A stretch of DNA of 59,159 nt, taken from assembly GCA_017649485.1 (NCBI GenBank), contig JAGCGS010000016.1, positions 1 to 59,159 of the forward strand, read 5' to 3'. Under the pieces are notes generated by a model. It saw only the letters and a program-made list of their open reading frames with translations. It was not told the DNA's origin and did not search any database. Position 1 is the first letter of the stretch, and every line of letters begins with the position of its first letter. The position numbers and the translations under genes were made by a program. The DNA is from Bacteroidaceae bacterium. GTDB lineage: Bacteria > Bacteroidota > Bacteroidia > Bacteroidales > Bacteroidaceae. Below are positions 7,682 through 15,586 of this stretch, in pieces.

Positions 7682-8347
7682 ATGATTTCGGAAGAGATAA
7701 AGAAGATTACGGCTGAACTACCAGAGGGGGTGAGACTGATTGCTGTCTCGAAGTTCCATCCTGCTGAAGCAATCATGGAGGCTTACGATGCCGGACAACG
7801 ACTCTTTGGCGAGAACAAGGTGCAAGAGATGAAGGCCAAGCACGAGGTGCTTCCTGCTGACATAGAATGGCACTTTATCGGACACCTGCAGACCAACAAG
7901 GTGAAGTATATCGCTCCGTTCGTATCCATGATTCACGCCATTGACAGTCTGCATCTGCTGCAAGAAGTGAACCGTCAGGCTGAGAAAGCAGGACGTGTGA
8001 TCGACTGCTTGCTGCAGATTCACATTGCCCATGAGGAAACAAAGTTTGGTATGACATTTGACGAATGTCGTACACTCTTGGATGATGGCGAATGGAGGGA
8101 GCTGAAGCATGTGCGCCTCTGCGGACTGATGGGTATGGCAACGAATACGGATGACATGGAGCAGGTGGAACGTGAGTTCACTTCTTTACAGGCTTTCTTC
8201 GAGGAGCTGAAAGGCACTATCTTCCAGAACAAGCAAGCATTTAAGGAATTGTCGATGGGTATGACGGACGACTACCCCATCGCCATCCGCCACGGAAGTA
8301 CCTTCATCCGCATAGGTACCCTGATCTTTGGCGAGAGAAATTACTAA
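7682..8347 (+). CDS. YggS-family PLP-binding protein (PLP homeostasis)
   Basis: 221 residues forming a single alpha/beta barrel. The PLP Schiff-base lysine is K24 in AVSK. Other family motifs are FGENKVQEM, EWHFIGHLQTNK and the C-terminal SMGMTDDYPIAIRHGSTFIRIG that binds the phosphate. The family (YggS/PROSC/PLPBP) has no catalytic activity known. It buffers pyridoxal phosphate and affects amino-acid and keto-acid pools. Length is standard. The 128 bp in front hold a heptanucleotide array and no clear promoter. Confidence 0.95.
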   Translation: MISEEIKKITAELPEGVRLIAVSKFHPAEAIMEAYDAGQRLFGENKVQEMKAKHEVLPADIEWHFIGHLQTNKVKYIAPFVSMIHAIDSLHLLQEVNRQAEKAGRVIDCLLQIHIAHEETKFGMTFDECRTLLDDGEWRELKHVRLCGLMGMATNTDDMEQVEREFTSLQAFFEELKGTIFQNKQAFKELSMGMTDDYPIAIRHGSTFIRIGTLIFGERNY

Positions 8348-8373
8348 GCACACCAGCTCGTTTAAGTTGGCAT

Positions 8374-9246
8374 CTATACATTTCCCAAATACACATACCG
8401 GATGCCTGCCTCCTCAGCGATCTGCTTGGCAGCTTTAAGTGTTTGGACAGGTGTAGGCGACAGTTGGCTCATCTTATATCTGGGGAAGAAGCGACTAAAA
8501 TGCAGAGGGGCATCAGCTAGGTTGTTCTCCTTAAGCCATTGGCACATCTCCTGAATCATCTTCATATCATCATTGATACCAGGTATCACAAGGTTGGTGA
8601 TTTCCACCCACACCCCAGCATCACGCATAGCGAGAATCGTGTTAAGCACAGGCTGCAAGTGGCCACCACTAACTTTTCTATAGATGTCATCACTGAATGA
8701 TTTCAGGTCGATATTGGCAGCATCGAGATAAGGCAGCAGGTCTTTTAACGGATCCTGACAAACATAGCCTGCCGAGACCAAGATGTTCCAAAGTCCAGCT
8801 TCGTGGGCAAGCTTCGCTATATCAATGATGTATTCAAGATAAGTAAGTGGCTCGGTATAGGTATAGGCGATACCTGGACAATGGTGCTTCTTGCAAAGAG
8901 ACACCACCTCTTCGGGCGACAATTTATAATAATCAACTTCTGCAGGAGCCACCTGCGAGATTTCGTGGTTCTGACAGTTCAGACAACGGAAATTGCAACC
9001 AGTGCAAGCAAGAGAGAGGCAAGCGGTACCCGGATGAAAATGATAGAGCGGTTTCTTCTCCACAGGATCGATAGCCAGCGAACAGAGTTTGCCATAGACC
9101 TCACTTATCAACACACCATCATGATTACGACGGCTACGGCAGATTCCCGTCTTGCTATTGCCTATATGGCAGTGATGCGGACAAAGCTGGCACTCTACAG
9201 AGCCATCATCCAAACGCAGGTAATATCTACACTCGCATGGCCCCAT
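8374..9246 (-). CDS. amrS: AmmeMemoRadiSam system radical SAM enzyme
   Basis: 290 residues. The radical SAM cluster motif is C84-N-F-R-C88-L-N-C91, with an upstream cysteine-rich segment (C4, C6, C19, C22, C26, C36) typical of this family. The TIM-barrel body follows, with YTYTEPLTYLEY and VISAG-like strands. Its start overlaps the stop of the Memo-AMMECR1 gene by one base (TGATG), so the two are translationally coupled. AmrS is known only as the radical SAM partner in the conserved AMMECR1/Memo/radical-SAM trio. The reaction is not established as far as I know. Confidence 0.93.
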   Translation of the reverse strand: MGPCECRYYLRLDDGSVECQLCPHHCHIGNSKTGICRSRRNHDGVLISEVYGKLCSLAIDPVEKKPLYHFHPGTACLSLACTGCNFRCLNCQNHEISQVAPAEVDYYKLSPEEVVSLCKKHHCPGIAYTYTEPLTYLEYIIDIAKLAHEAGLWNILVSAGYVCQDPLKDLLPYLDAANIDLKSFSDDIYRKVSGGHLQPVLNTILAMRDAGVWVEITNLVIPGINDDMKMIQEMCQWLKENNLADAPLHFSRFFPRYKMSQLSPTPVQTLKAAKQIAEEAGIRYVYLGNV

Positions 9247-10709
9247 CAGAAAACAATAGCTTCATAAACATACAACTCCGCATCGCGCCAACCATTCCAA
9301 CCAAGTCCAGCCTTGTCTTGTGAACAATGCCCCACAAACTCCTCCTTCGTCCAATTCACCTCGTCTGCCACCTGCGGCAAGAAAGTACCACTTCTGTAGC
9401 CCTTACGGATATAGATGCCGTGACGGTGCAACTCAAACTCATCGAGGCTATGGATGCGTCGCATAGGCGTGAGCACAGAAATCTCAATGCCTATATTATC
9501 CAGCTCCTTACACTTGACGGGGTCGAAGCGTGGGTCTTCAAATGCTGCCGCTCTTGCCATTTCCGCCACAATCTCATGCAGGGGGAAGTCCTCACCGAAA
9601 TGTCCGATGCAACCACGCAACCTGCCATTTTTATAGAGAGACACAAAAGCCCCACATTTCATCTTCAATACAGGATGAATCGCGAAAAATGAAGAGTCGA
9701 TAGGCGAGGCATCCTTACCTGCCAACGCATCTTCGATACTCTGACGAGCTATCTTCTTCAACACTTGCTTGTCCTCATCTGTCAAAGCAAAGTCCACCTT
9801 ATTGCGCAGGAAAGCAAAAGAATGATAGCCCACCACCCGACTGTGGTCGTGGTTGTCGATATCGCCCGAGTTCTGATACATCAGGTGCTTCACCTCATAA
9901 TTAGGATCCAACATCAGCATCAGCGTAATGATAGGGAACTCACCACAGGCACTTGTTGCCAAGTTCCGCTTCCCACTTTGTTCATTCTCATTCAAGACCT
10001 CAATAAACTCCTCCACATTGCCGCTCTCGATAGCTTTACCCGTCTTAGCATCCACCTCATAAGCATCCTTATACGATGGATAGTGAGAGAAATCGCTGCT
10101 GATGATAAAGAGATTCTCATCAGTGAAATAAGGCTTCAGCTCGTCTGCCATCCGCTTCAGTTTCTGAAAGTTATTGGTTGCGATGATGATGGGTATGATC
10201 GGTGGCACCTCCTTTAGCCTTCTTTGCAAGAAAGGCAGCTGTACTTCTAAGCAATGCTCTTGTTCATGAGCAGAAGCTTTATAGGTAAACACATTCTTGG
10301 TCTTTGCCAGCTTCTTAGCCGTCTCGCGATCCACTTTCACGTTGCCCAACGGAGTGGCATAATAATCAGCCTCTGTATCCACTGACGCCCCATCGAGCCA
10401 TTCCTGATGACTGGGACCCAAGAGAAAGATCCGCTTGTAAGTTTTCTTAGGGTCGAGTGTCATATAAGCCGAAGCAGCCACATTGCCCGAGAAATAGTAA
10501 CCTGCATGAGGCACGATGAGAGCAGACACATTACTGTACACATCCTTGCCACTATGAAGAGCCAAGAAGCTGTCAACCTCCTGCGTCAGCATCTTGGGAT
10601 CGCCCGTATAGAACCGGTTGGCCTGCATGGCTGGTCGCACCACAGGCTCTTTAGCTTGCCCGTTAAATAAATTCAGCAACATAACAACTGCTAAGGTTTT
10701 TATTATCAT
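9246..10709 (-). CDS. Memo-AMMECR1 fusion protein (AmmeMemoRadiSam B + A) with a signal peptide
   Basis: 487 residues in one chain. Residues 1-17 (MIIKTLAVVMLLNLFNG) look like a signal peptide ending in FNG before Q18, fitting the Bacteroidota Q-rule. Residues about 25-300 are a Memo-like domain (LIVPHAGYYFSG, FLLGPSHQEW, SSDFSHYPSY, EVQLPFLQ). Residues about 310-487 are AMMECR1 (GRLRGCIGHF, AAFEDPRFDP). Memo is structurally related to non-haem dioxygenases (LigB) and human MEMO1 binds metal. AMMECR1 function is unknown. Fusion of B and A is known in bacteria. The apparent export signal is odd because the radical SAM partner next door must stay in the cytoplasm. Confidence 0.9.
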   Translation of the reverse strand: MIIKTLAVVMLLNLFNGQAKEPVVRPAMQANRFYTGDPKMLTQEVDSFLALHSGKDVYSNVSALIVPHAGYYFSGNVAASAYMTLDPKKTYKRIFLLGPSHQEWLDGASVDTEADYYATPLGNVKVDRETAKKLAKTKNVFTYKASAHEQEHCLEVQLPFLQRRLKEVPPIIPIIIATNNFQKLKRMADELKPYFTDENLFIISSDFSHYPSYKDAYEVDAKTGKAIESGNVEEFIEVLNENEQSGKRNLATSACGEFPIITLMLMLDPNYEVKHLMYQNSGDIDNHDHSRVVGYHSFAFLRNKVDFALTDEDKQVLKKIARQSIEDALAGKDASPIDSSFFAIHPVLKMKCGAFVSLYKNGRLRGCIGHFGEDFPLHEIVAEMARAAAFEDPRFDPVKCKELDNIGIEISVLTPMRRIHSLDEFELHRHGIYIRKGYRSGTFLPQVADEVNWTKEEFVGHCSQDKAGLGWNGWRDAELYVYEAIVF

Positions 10710-10748
10710 CTGATTCTCAGTTATACAATAGAACTAAGAGCGCCACAG

Positions 10749-11114
10749 CTAATCTATAGACGGTTCCCAATAATAGCGGGTCATATCTACATAGCCATTA
10801 GCTTTGAACTGCACACCCTCTTGCTCCAGCAAATGCCGATGAAGGAGCCATCCTGGAGCTGTACGTCCTTCTTTATTGACTACCCTGTGGCAAGGATATT
10901 GCTCAGCGCCTGGTGTATATCTCAGTGTCCTGCCCACCATGCGCGAATGGCTTGGCCAGCCCACCAAGGCAGCTATCGTACCATAGGTAGTAACCTTCCC
11001 ATGTGGGATCTGGCCAACAATATTCAACACATCATCTCGAAAAATGCGTGCCTCCTCAGGCGTCATCTTATCGGGATAGTCCTTCATATAGGCTTTTGCT
11101 TTTTCAAGAATCAA
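10749..11114 (-). CDS. MGMT-family DNA alkyl-repair protein
   Basis: 121 residues from a TTG at 11114, or 112 from an ATG at 11087. It is the C-terminal methyltransferase domain alone: IPHGKVTTYGTIAALVG forms the helix-turn-helix region, and YPCHRVVN holds the active-site motif PCHR with cysteine 75 (TTG numbering). Because the cysteine is kept, it could accept alkyl groups from O6-alkylguanine. Alkyltransferase-like proteins have PWHR instead. The usual N-terminal domain and the VxPCHRV-flanking G(S/A)L are shortened, so activity is uncertain. It is packed between aldA (adjacent) and the Memo fusion gene (39-bp gap). Confidence 0.8.
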   Translation of the reverse strand: MILEKAKAYMKDYPDKMTPEEARIFRDDVLNIVGQIPHGKVTTYGTIAALVGWPSHSRMVGRTLRYTPGAEQYPCHRVVNKEGRTAPGWLLHRHLLEQEGVQFKANGYVDMTRYYWEPSID

Positions 11115-12557
11115 CTATTCATCATAATGGGTATCCAGATAAGTTACATGGGTAACCAAATACTCATCAACACCATGCTTGCCATCGGCACCGCCGATAC
11201 CACTCTTCTTCACACCAGCATGGAAGCCTTGGATTGCCTCGAAGTGCTCACGGTTTACATAAGTCTCACCAAATTCTAACTCACGGCAAGCCTTCACAAT
11301 GGTATCCATATCCTTCGAGAAGATAGATGATGCCAAACCATATTCACAATCGTTTGCATACTTGATAGCCTCGTCGATATCTGAGAATTCTATCAGCGGA
11401 ATCACAGGGCCAAAGGTCTCCTCATGGATGATGTCCATATCCTGAGTACAGTTATCCAGCACGGTAGCAGCATAGAAGTAGCCCTTCTCGCCCACACGGT
11501 GACCACCACACAGCAACTTAGCACCTTGCTTGATGGCACGTTCCACCTTCTCAGTCACACTCTCCAGCGCACGTTGTTCTACCAGAGGACCCATGTCAAC
11601 ACTCTCGTCGGCACATACATCACCCACCTTCACCTTCGACATCTTATCCACCAGAATCTTGGTGAATTCTTCCTTCACCTCCTTCTGCACATACACACGC
11701 TCTGCATTGTTGCAAATCTGTCCGTTGTTGCCTATACGAGAGTCAACAATCCATTGAGCAGCCTTCTCCAAGTCGGCATCCTTCATCACGATGGCTGGTG
11801 CTTTACCACCCAATTCCAGACTCACCTTGGTGATGTTCTTCGATGCAGCACGCATGATACTCTCGCCAGCACCCACACTACCCGTCACACTCACAATGTC
11901 AATCTTCGGGCTACCAGCCATCTCGTTGCCAATTACAGAGCCCTTACCTGTCACAATATTGATGACACCTGCAGGCAGGCCAATCTCATCTACGATCTTG
12001 GCAAACTCTGTGCAGTTCTCTGGGGTCAACTGTGAAGGCTTGATAACAATGGTACAACCAGCTATCAAAGCGGCTCCAGCCTTGCGGGCAATCAGGAAGA
12101 ACGGGAAGTTCCAAGGCAGGATACCAGCCACCACACCAATAGGTTTCTTGGTCAGCAAGATGGTCTCATTCGGACGGTCAGATGGGATGATTTCACCCTC
12201 AATATGACGCGCGAAGGTTGCCATATACTCGAAATAGGAAATGGTAGCGCCCACCTCTATAGAAGCCCAGGCACGGGTCTTACCCTGCTCACGCATAATG
12301 ATTTCAGTAAAATCATTCTCACGTTTCCTGATGCCCTCAGCAATTTTCAACAGATAGCCTGCACGCTCAATGGCCGGAGTCTTAGCCCAAGCTTTCTGTG
12401 CGGCTTTAGCTGCATCGAGCGCTTCATTCACATCTTCAATGGTTCCTTCTGGCTGGCGACTGATTACTTCTTCCGTTGAAGGGTTCAGCACGTCAATCCA
12501 TTTTCCTGAACGGCTCTCGCAAAAGCGGCCGTTGATGTACATTTTTAAGTCTTTCAT
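11115..12557 (-). CDS. aldA: Aldehyde dehydrogenase, lactaldehyde dehydrogenase (AldA) type
   Basis: 480 residues, NAD-dependent ALDH superfamily, closely resembling E. coli AldA over its whole length (WIDVLNPSTEEVISR, ILPWNFPFFLIARK, AERVYVQK, HAGVKKSGIGGADGKHG). The catalytic base is the glutamate in LELGGKAP and the nucleophile is the cysteine in GQICNNAERV. AldA oxidises L-lactaldehyde from fucose or rhamnose breakdown to lactate, and also glycolaldehyde. No sugar-deoxy catabolic genes are adjacent, so the substrate is inferred. It leads the operon with the MGMT-like and AmmeMemoRadiSam genes. Confidence 0.88.
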   Translation of the reverse strand: MKDLKMYINGRFCESRSGKWIDVLNPSTEEVISRQPEGTIEDVNEALDAAKAAQKAWAKTPAIERAGYLLKIAEGIRKRENDFTEIIMREQGKTRAWASIEVGATISYFEYMATFARHIEGEIIPSDRPNETILLTKKPIGVVAGILPWNFPFFLIARKAGAALIAGCTIVIKPSQLTPENCTEFAKIVDEIGLPAGVINIVTGKGSVIGNEMAGSPKIDIVSVTGSVGAGESIMRAASKNITKVSLELGGKAPAIVMKDADLEKAAQWIVDSRIGNNGQICNNAERVYVQKEVKEEFTKILVDKMSKVKVGDVCADESVDMGPLVEQRALESVTEKVERAIKQGAKLLCGGHRVGEKGYFYAATVLDNCTQDMDIIHEETFGPVIPLIEFSDIDEAIKYANDCEYGLASSIFSKDMDTIVKACRELEFGETYVNREHFEAIQGFHAGVKKSGIGGADGKHGVDEYLVTHVTYLDTHYDE

Positions 12558-12581
12558 GGTAAAAATAAGTTATAAAGTTAG

Positions 12582-12624
12582 TATCTTTGTGGTGACAAAT
12601 TTACAAAAAATAAAATGGATTATC
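12582..12624. promoter_or_regulatory. Divergent promoters for folC (+) and aldA (-)
   Basis: On the + strand TATCTTTG (12582-12589) precedes folC by 26 bases. On the minus strand TAAATTTG (12596-12603) has a TTG 20 bases upstream and faces aldA. The two -7 elements lie six bases apart, so the polymerases probably compete for this stretch. Confidence 0.6.
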
Positions 12625-13862
12625 AAGAGACTTTGACATATTTATTCAACCAAGTACCGATGTTCCAACGGATAGGTGGAGCAGCATATAAGGAGGGGTT
12701 GGACAACACCCTGACATTGGATGAACATTTCGGCCATCCTCACCAGAAGTTCCGCACCATCCATGTGGCAGGAACCAATGGGAAAGGGTCGGTGAGTCAC
12801 ACCTTAGCCGCTGTTTTACAAAGCGCAGGCTACAAAACCGGACTCTACACCTCGCCTCATCTGGTGGATTTCCGTGAACGCATTCGGATGAATGGCACAC
12901 CCATCTCCCAAGAGTATGTGATGCAGTTCGTTGAGCAGGAACGTAGTTTCTTCGAACCTCTGCGCCCTTCTTTCTTCGAGTTGGCCACAGCTATGGCTTT
13001 CAAGTACTTTGCCGACCAGCAGATTGATGTTGCCATAATAGAGGTGGGCTTGGGAGGCAGGCTCGACTGCACCAATATCATTATGCCCGACCTAAGTATC
13101 ATCACCAACATCAGTCTCGACCATATCCAGTTCTTGGGAGATACTTTGGCAAAGATTGCCTCAGAGAAAGCCGGCATCATCAAGCCTGGTGTCCCAGTGG
13201 TAATTGGTGAAACAACCCCAGAGACAAAACCAGTCTTCCTAGCGAAAGCCGAGAAAGTGGATGCACCCATCTTCTTTGCCGAAGAGAACGACCGTGAGGA
13301 CTATCCTGGTGTGGAGTATGAGCTAAAAGGTATCTATCAGGAAAAGAACAAGCGCACCTTATTCACTGCTTTACCCCTACTCAAGGAAGCAGGCTATCAC
13401 ATCGATGAGGAAACTGTTCGACAAGGTTTTGCCCATGTGGTAGAGCTGACCGGCTTGATGGGCAGGTGGCAGAAGCTACACGATAATCCCACCTTGGTGT
13501 GTGATACTGGCCACAATGTGGGTGGCATGCTATATGTTACCGAGCAACTGAAACAACAGGATTGTCACGAGCTACATATAATAATAGGTATGGTGAATGA
13601 CAAAGACATCAGCGGGGTGTTGGCTTTGTTGCCTAAAGAAGCGAAATATTACTTCACACAAGCCAGCGTAAGCCGTGCCTTGCCTGCCAAGCAGCTATAT
13701 GAGTTGGCAACCCAGGCAGGCTTAGAGGGAGAGGCTTATCCCAACGTAAAGTCTGCTGTTGAGGCAGCGATGCAAAAAAGCCTCCCGGAAGATTTCATCT
13801 TCGTAGGAGGCAGTAACTTTATCGTTGCCGACTTGCTCGAATCAAAAGTATTTCTCGATTAA
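12615..13862 (+). CDS. folC: Bifunctional folylpolyglutamate / dihydrofolate synthase
   Basis: 415 residues. The ATP-binding P-loop is GTNGKGSV (residues 53-60), with the Mur-ligase-type features YTSPHLVDFRERI, EVGLGGRLDCTN and ITNISLDHIQFLG. The C-terminal domain has DTGHNVGGM. It adds L-glutamate to dihydropteroate and/or extends folate polyglutamate tails in the cytoplasm. Length fits FolC. The 3' end overlaps the convergent protease/TPR gene by 21 bp, so no intergenic terminator separates the two. Confidence 0.94.
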   Translation: MDYQETLTYLFNQVPMFQRIGGAAYKEGLDNTLTLDEHFGHPHQKFRTIHVAGTNGKGSVSHTLAAVLQSAGYKTGLYTSPHLVDFRERIRMNGTPISQEYVMQFVEQERSFFEPLRPSFFELATAMAFKYFADQQIDVAIIEVGLGGRLDCTNIIMPDLSIITNISLDHIQFLGDTLAKIASEKAGIIKPGVPVVIGETTPETKPVFLAKAEKVDAPIFFAEENDREDYPGVEYELKGIYQEKNKRTLFTALPLLKEAGYHIDEETVRQGFAHVVELTGLMGRWQKLHDNPTLVCDTGHNVGGMLYVTEQLKQQDCHELHIIIGMVNDKDISGVLALLPKEAKYYFTQASVSRALPAKQLYELATQAGLEGEAYPNVKSAVEAAMQKSLPEDFIFVGGSNFIVADLLESKVFLD

Positions 13863-15560
13863 GGCATCAACCTGCGGATCACCTAACTCTTTGGCTTTGT
13901 CGAAAGCGGTACGAGCATCCTTGTTCTTCTTCTGCTGCAACAGAGCCAAGCCTTTCAGGCGATACAGCTCAGCATAAGCTGCATCCTTCGCTATTGCCTC
14001 ATCCAGCACCTTCACGGCTTCATCATTCCGTCCTACCCTCATATTCACCACAGCCAACTCAGCCCGATAGGTCAACTCATCAGGATTCTGCTCTATCGCC
14101 TCAGCATAATCGTCCAACGCACGTTGGAAAGCCTTTGCCTGCATAGCACATTGTCCGCGCAGATAATAGAATTGGTCGTTTACCTTACCGTTAACAGCCT
14201 TGAAATACTCATCGTAATCCACCAATGCAGGACGATATTTCTCAGCATTCGTCAAGATACGGGCACGCTCCAACAGGTAAGGAGCAGCAGCTTCCGTGAA
14301 GGGAGGGGTGAAAGTGGCAATACATTTATCCATCAAGGCTATCACCTCGTCGGCTGGCGCATTCATCAGCTCTTTACAATGAGCGGCACTGTACCAGGTA
14401 GATTCTGATGCCAACGCAGAATTGTTCACTTTCTCAATGGCTTGATAAGCTTCGTCGTAACGCTGCATAGCGAACAGGATATCAGCCTCTAACTTGTCGT
14501 AGGCTGGCAGATCATTGGTAGCCAAAGCCTCACGCACCTCACCCAACGCTTTCTCAAAAGTCCAATCCTTATAAGTCTGCTCGGGATTGGTCAGCTGGTA
14601 GTTGTAAATCAAGTTGGCACGTTCATAATATGTCTCACCTTTGTTAGAAGATACCTCTAACGCTTTGTCCAGATCTGCCTCTGCTTTCGCCAACGAAACC
14701 TCATCCAGCGAGCGACTTAACTGATGGGTGGCCCTGCGTACATATCCGTCGGCATTACCTGGGAACTTAGCCACAAAATCATTCAACAGCATCGCGTAAC
14801 CGTCTGGGTTGGTAGTGGTGGATGCCATATAGAGCGTCACCAGTGCCTGGTCTTCGGTGTCAGGCAAAGCTTTCTTGATACCGATGCTTGACAACGAACC
14901 ATCGTTCAGCGACAGAGCATTGATTTCCTGTGTCATTGCAAAACGGGCATCTATCGCATAACAAATATTCTTGTCAGTCTCATCGGAGTTCTGCTGTGCT
15001 AAAGCAAATACCTGTCCGTTGGCATCCATCAGCGGGCAGCTCACCATCTTGTCCTGTAGAGGTAACTCTAATGTGTAATACTGATATGTTCCAGACACGC
15101 GGGATGACTCCTTCACCTTACCAGGTGTCACATCGGTTTTCTTTTGTGTCGAGTAAGGCAACAGATAGACTGTGCTACCCACAACTGGTGTATTCGCCGA
15201 CACCGTTAACGCTGTGGCTTTCTGCCCATTCAATGCCACCTTGAATTTCAGTACATCATACATCTCGTTGGCACCCATAATCTCCAACACTTGCAGGCGC
15301 TTGCCTTCAGCGTTCACGATTTCAGCCCTTGAGGCTCCCTTGAACAAAGCATAGTCCGACAGGGCGGCACCACCCTCGCTCACGAAGAATCCGTTGCCTG
15401 TGCCCAGCATCTTGCCCTCATTATCGTAGGTAACTACGGAGAACACAGCCTGACGGGCTTTGTCTGCCCACTTTGGCGATTGTCCATTAACCATTGACCA
15501 CTGTCCGCTGAAGAATACAATGACCAACGCAAGCACTATCCTAATCATACTCTTTTTCAT
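13842..15560 (-). CDS. Secreted degenerate trypsin-like domain plus TPR protein
   Basis: 572 residues. Residues 1-26 are a signal peptide whose c-region is translated heptanucleotide repeat (GQWSMVNGQ at 19-27), cleavage expected before Q27. Residues about 30-200 have a HtrA-like trypsin fold (GTGNGFFVSEGGAALSDYAL, YDVLKFKV), but the catalytic histidine position reads SDY and the GNSGG serine position reads VSCPLMDANG. The usual catalytic triad is therefore not intact. Residues about 260-572 are TPR repeats (AFQRALDDYAEAIEQNPDE, NDEAVKVLDEAIAKD, KDARTAFDKAKELGD). It is probably a periplasmic scaffold or peptide-binding protein. It is last in the dnaN-exonuclease-recN operon. Confidence 0.78.
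   Translation of the reverse strand: MKKSMIRIVLALVIVFFSGQWSMVNGQSPKWADKARQAVFSVVTYDNEGKMLGTGNGFFVSEGGAALSDYALFKGASRAEIVNAEGKRLQVLEIMGANEMYDVLKFKVALNGQKATALTVSANTPVVGSTVYLLPYSTQKKTDVTPGKVKESSRVSGTYQYYTLELPLQDKMVSCPLMDANGQVFALAQQNSDETDKNICYAIDARFAMTQEINALSLNDGSLSSIGIKKALPDTEDQALVTLYMASTTTNPDGYAMLLNDFVAKFPGNADGYVRRATHQLSRSLDEVSLAKAEADLDKALEVSSNKGETYYERANLIYNYQLTNPEQTYKDWTFEKALGEVREALATNDLPAYDKLEADILFAMQRYDEAYQAIEKVNNSALASESTWYSAAHCKELMNAPADEVIALMDKCIATFTPPFTEAAAPYLLERARILTNAEKYRPALVDYDEYFKAVNGKVNDQFYYLRGQCAMQAKAFQRALDDYAEAIEQNPDELTYRAELAVVNMRVGRNDEAVKVLDEAIAKDAAYAELYRLKGLALLQQKKNKDARTAFDKAKELGDPQVDALIEKYF
15479..15506 (-). repeat. Heptanucleotide array inside a signal peptide (4 units)
   Basis: On the + strand the units are ATTGTCC, ATTAACC, ATTGACC, ACTGTCC. 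On the coding strand they read in the open GGTCAAT orientation and encode GQWSMVNGQ at the signal-peptide cleavage site of the protease/TPR protein. Confidence 0.9.
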
Positions 15561-15586
15561 AATTTGCTTTTATGTCTGTTTTACTT

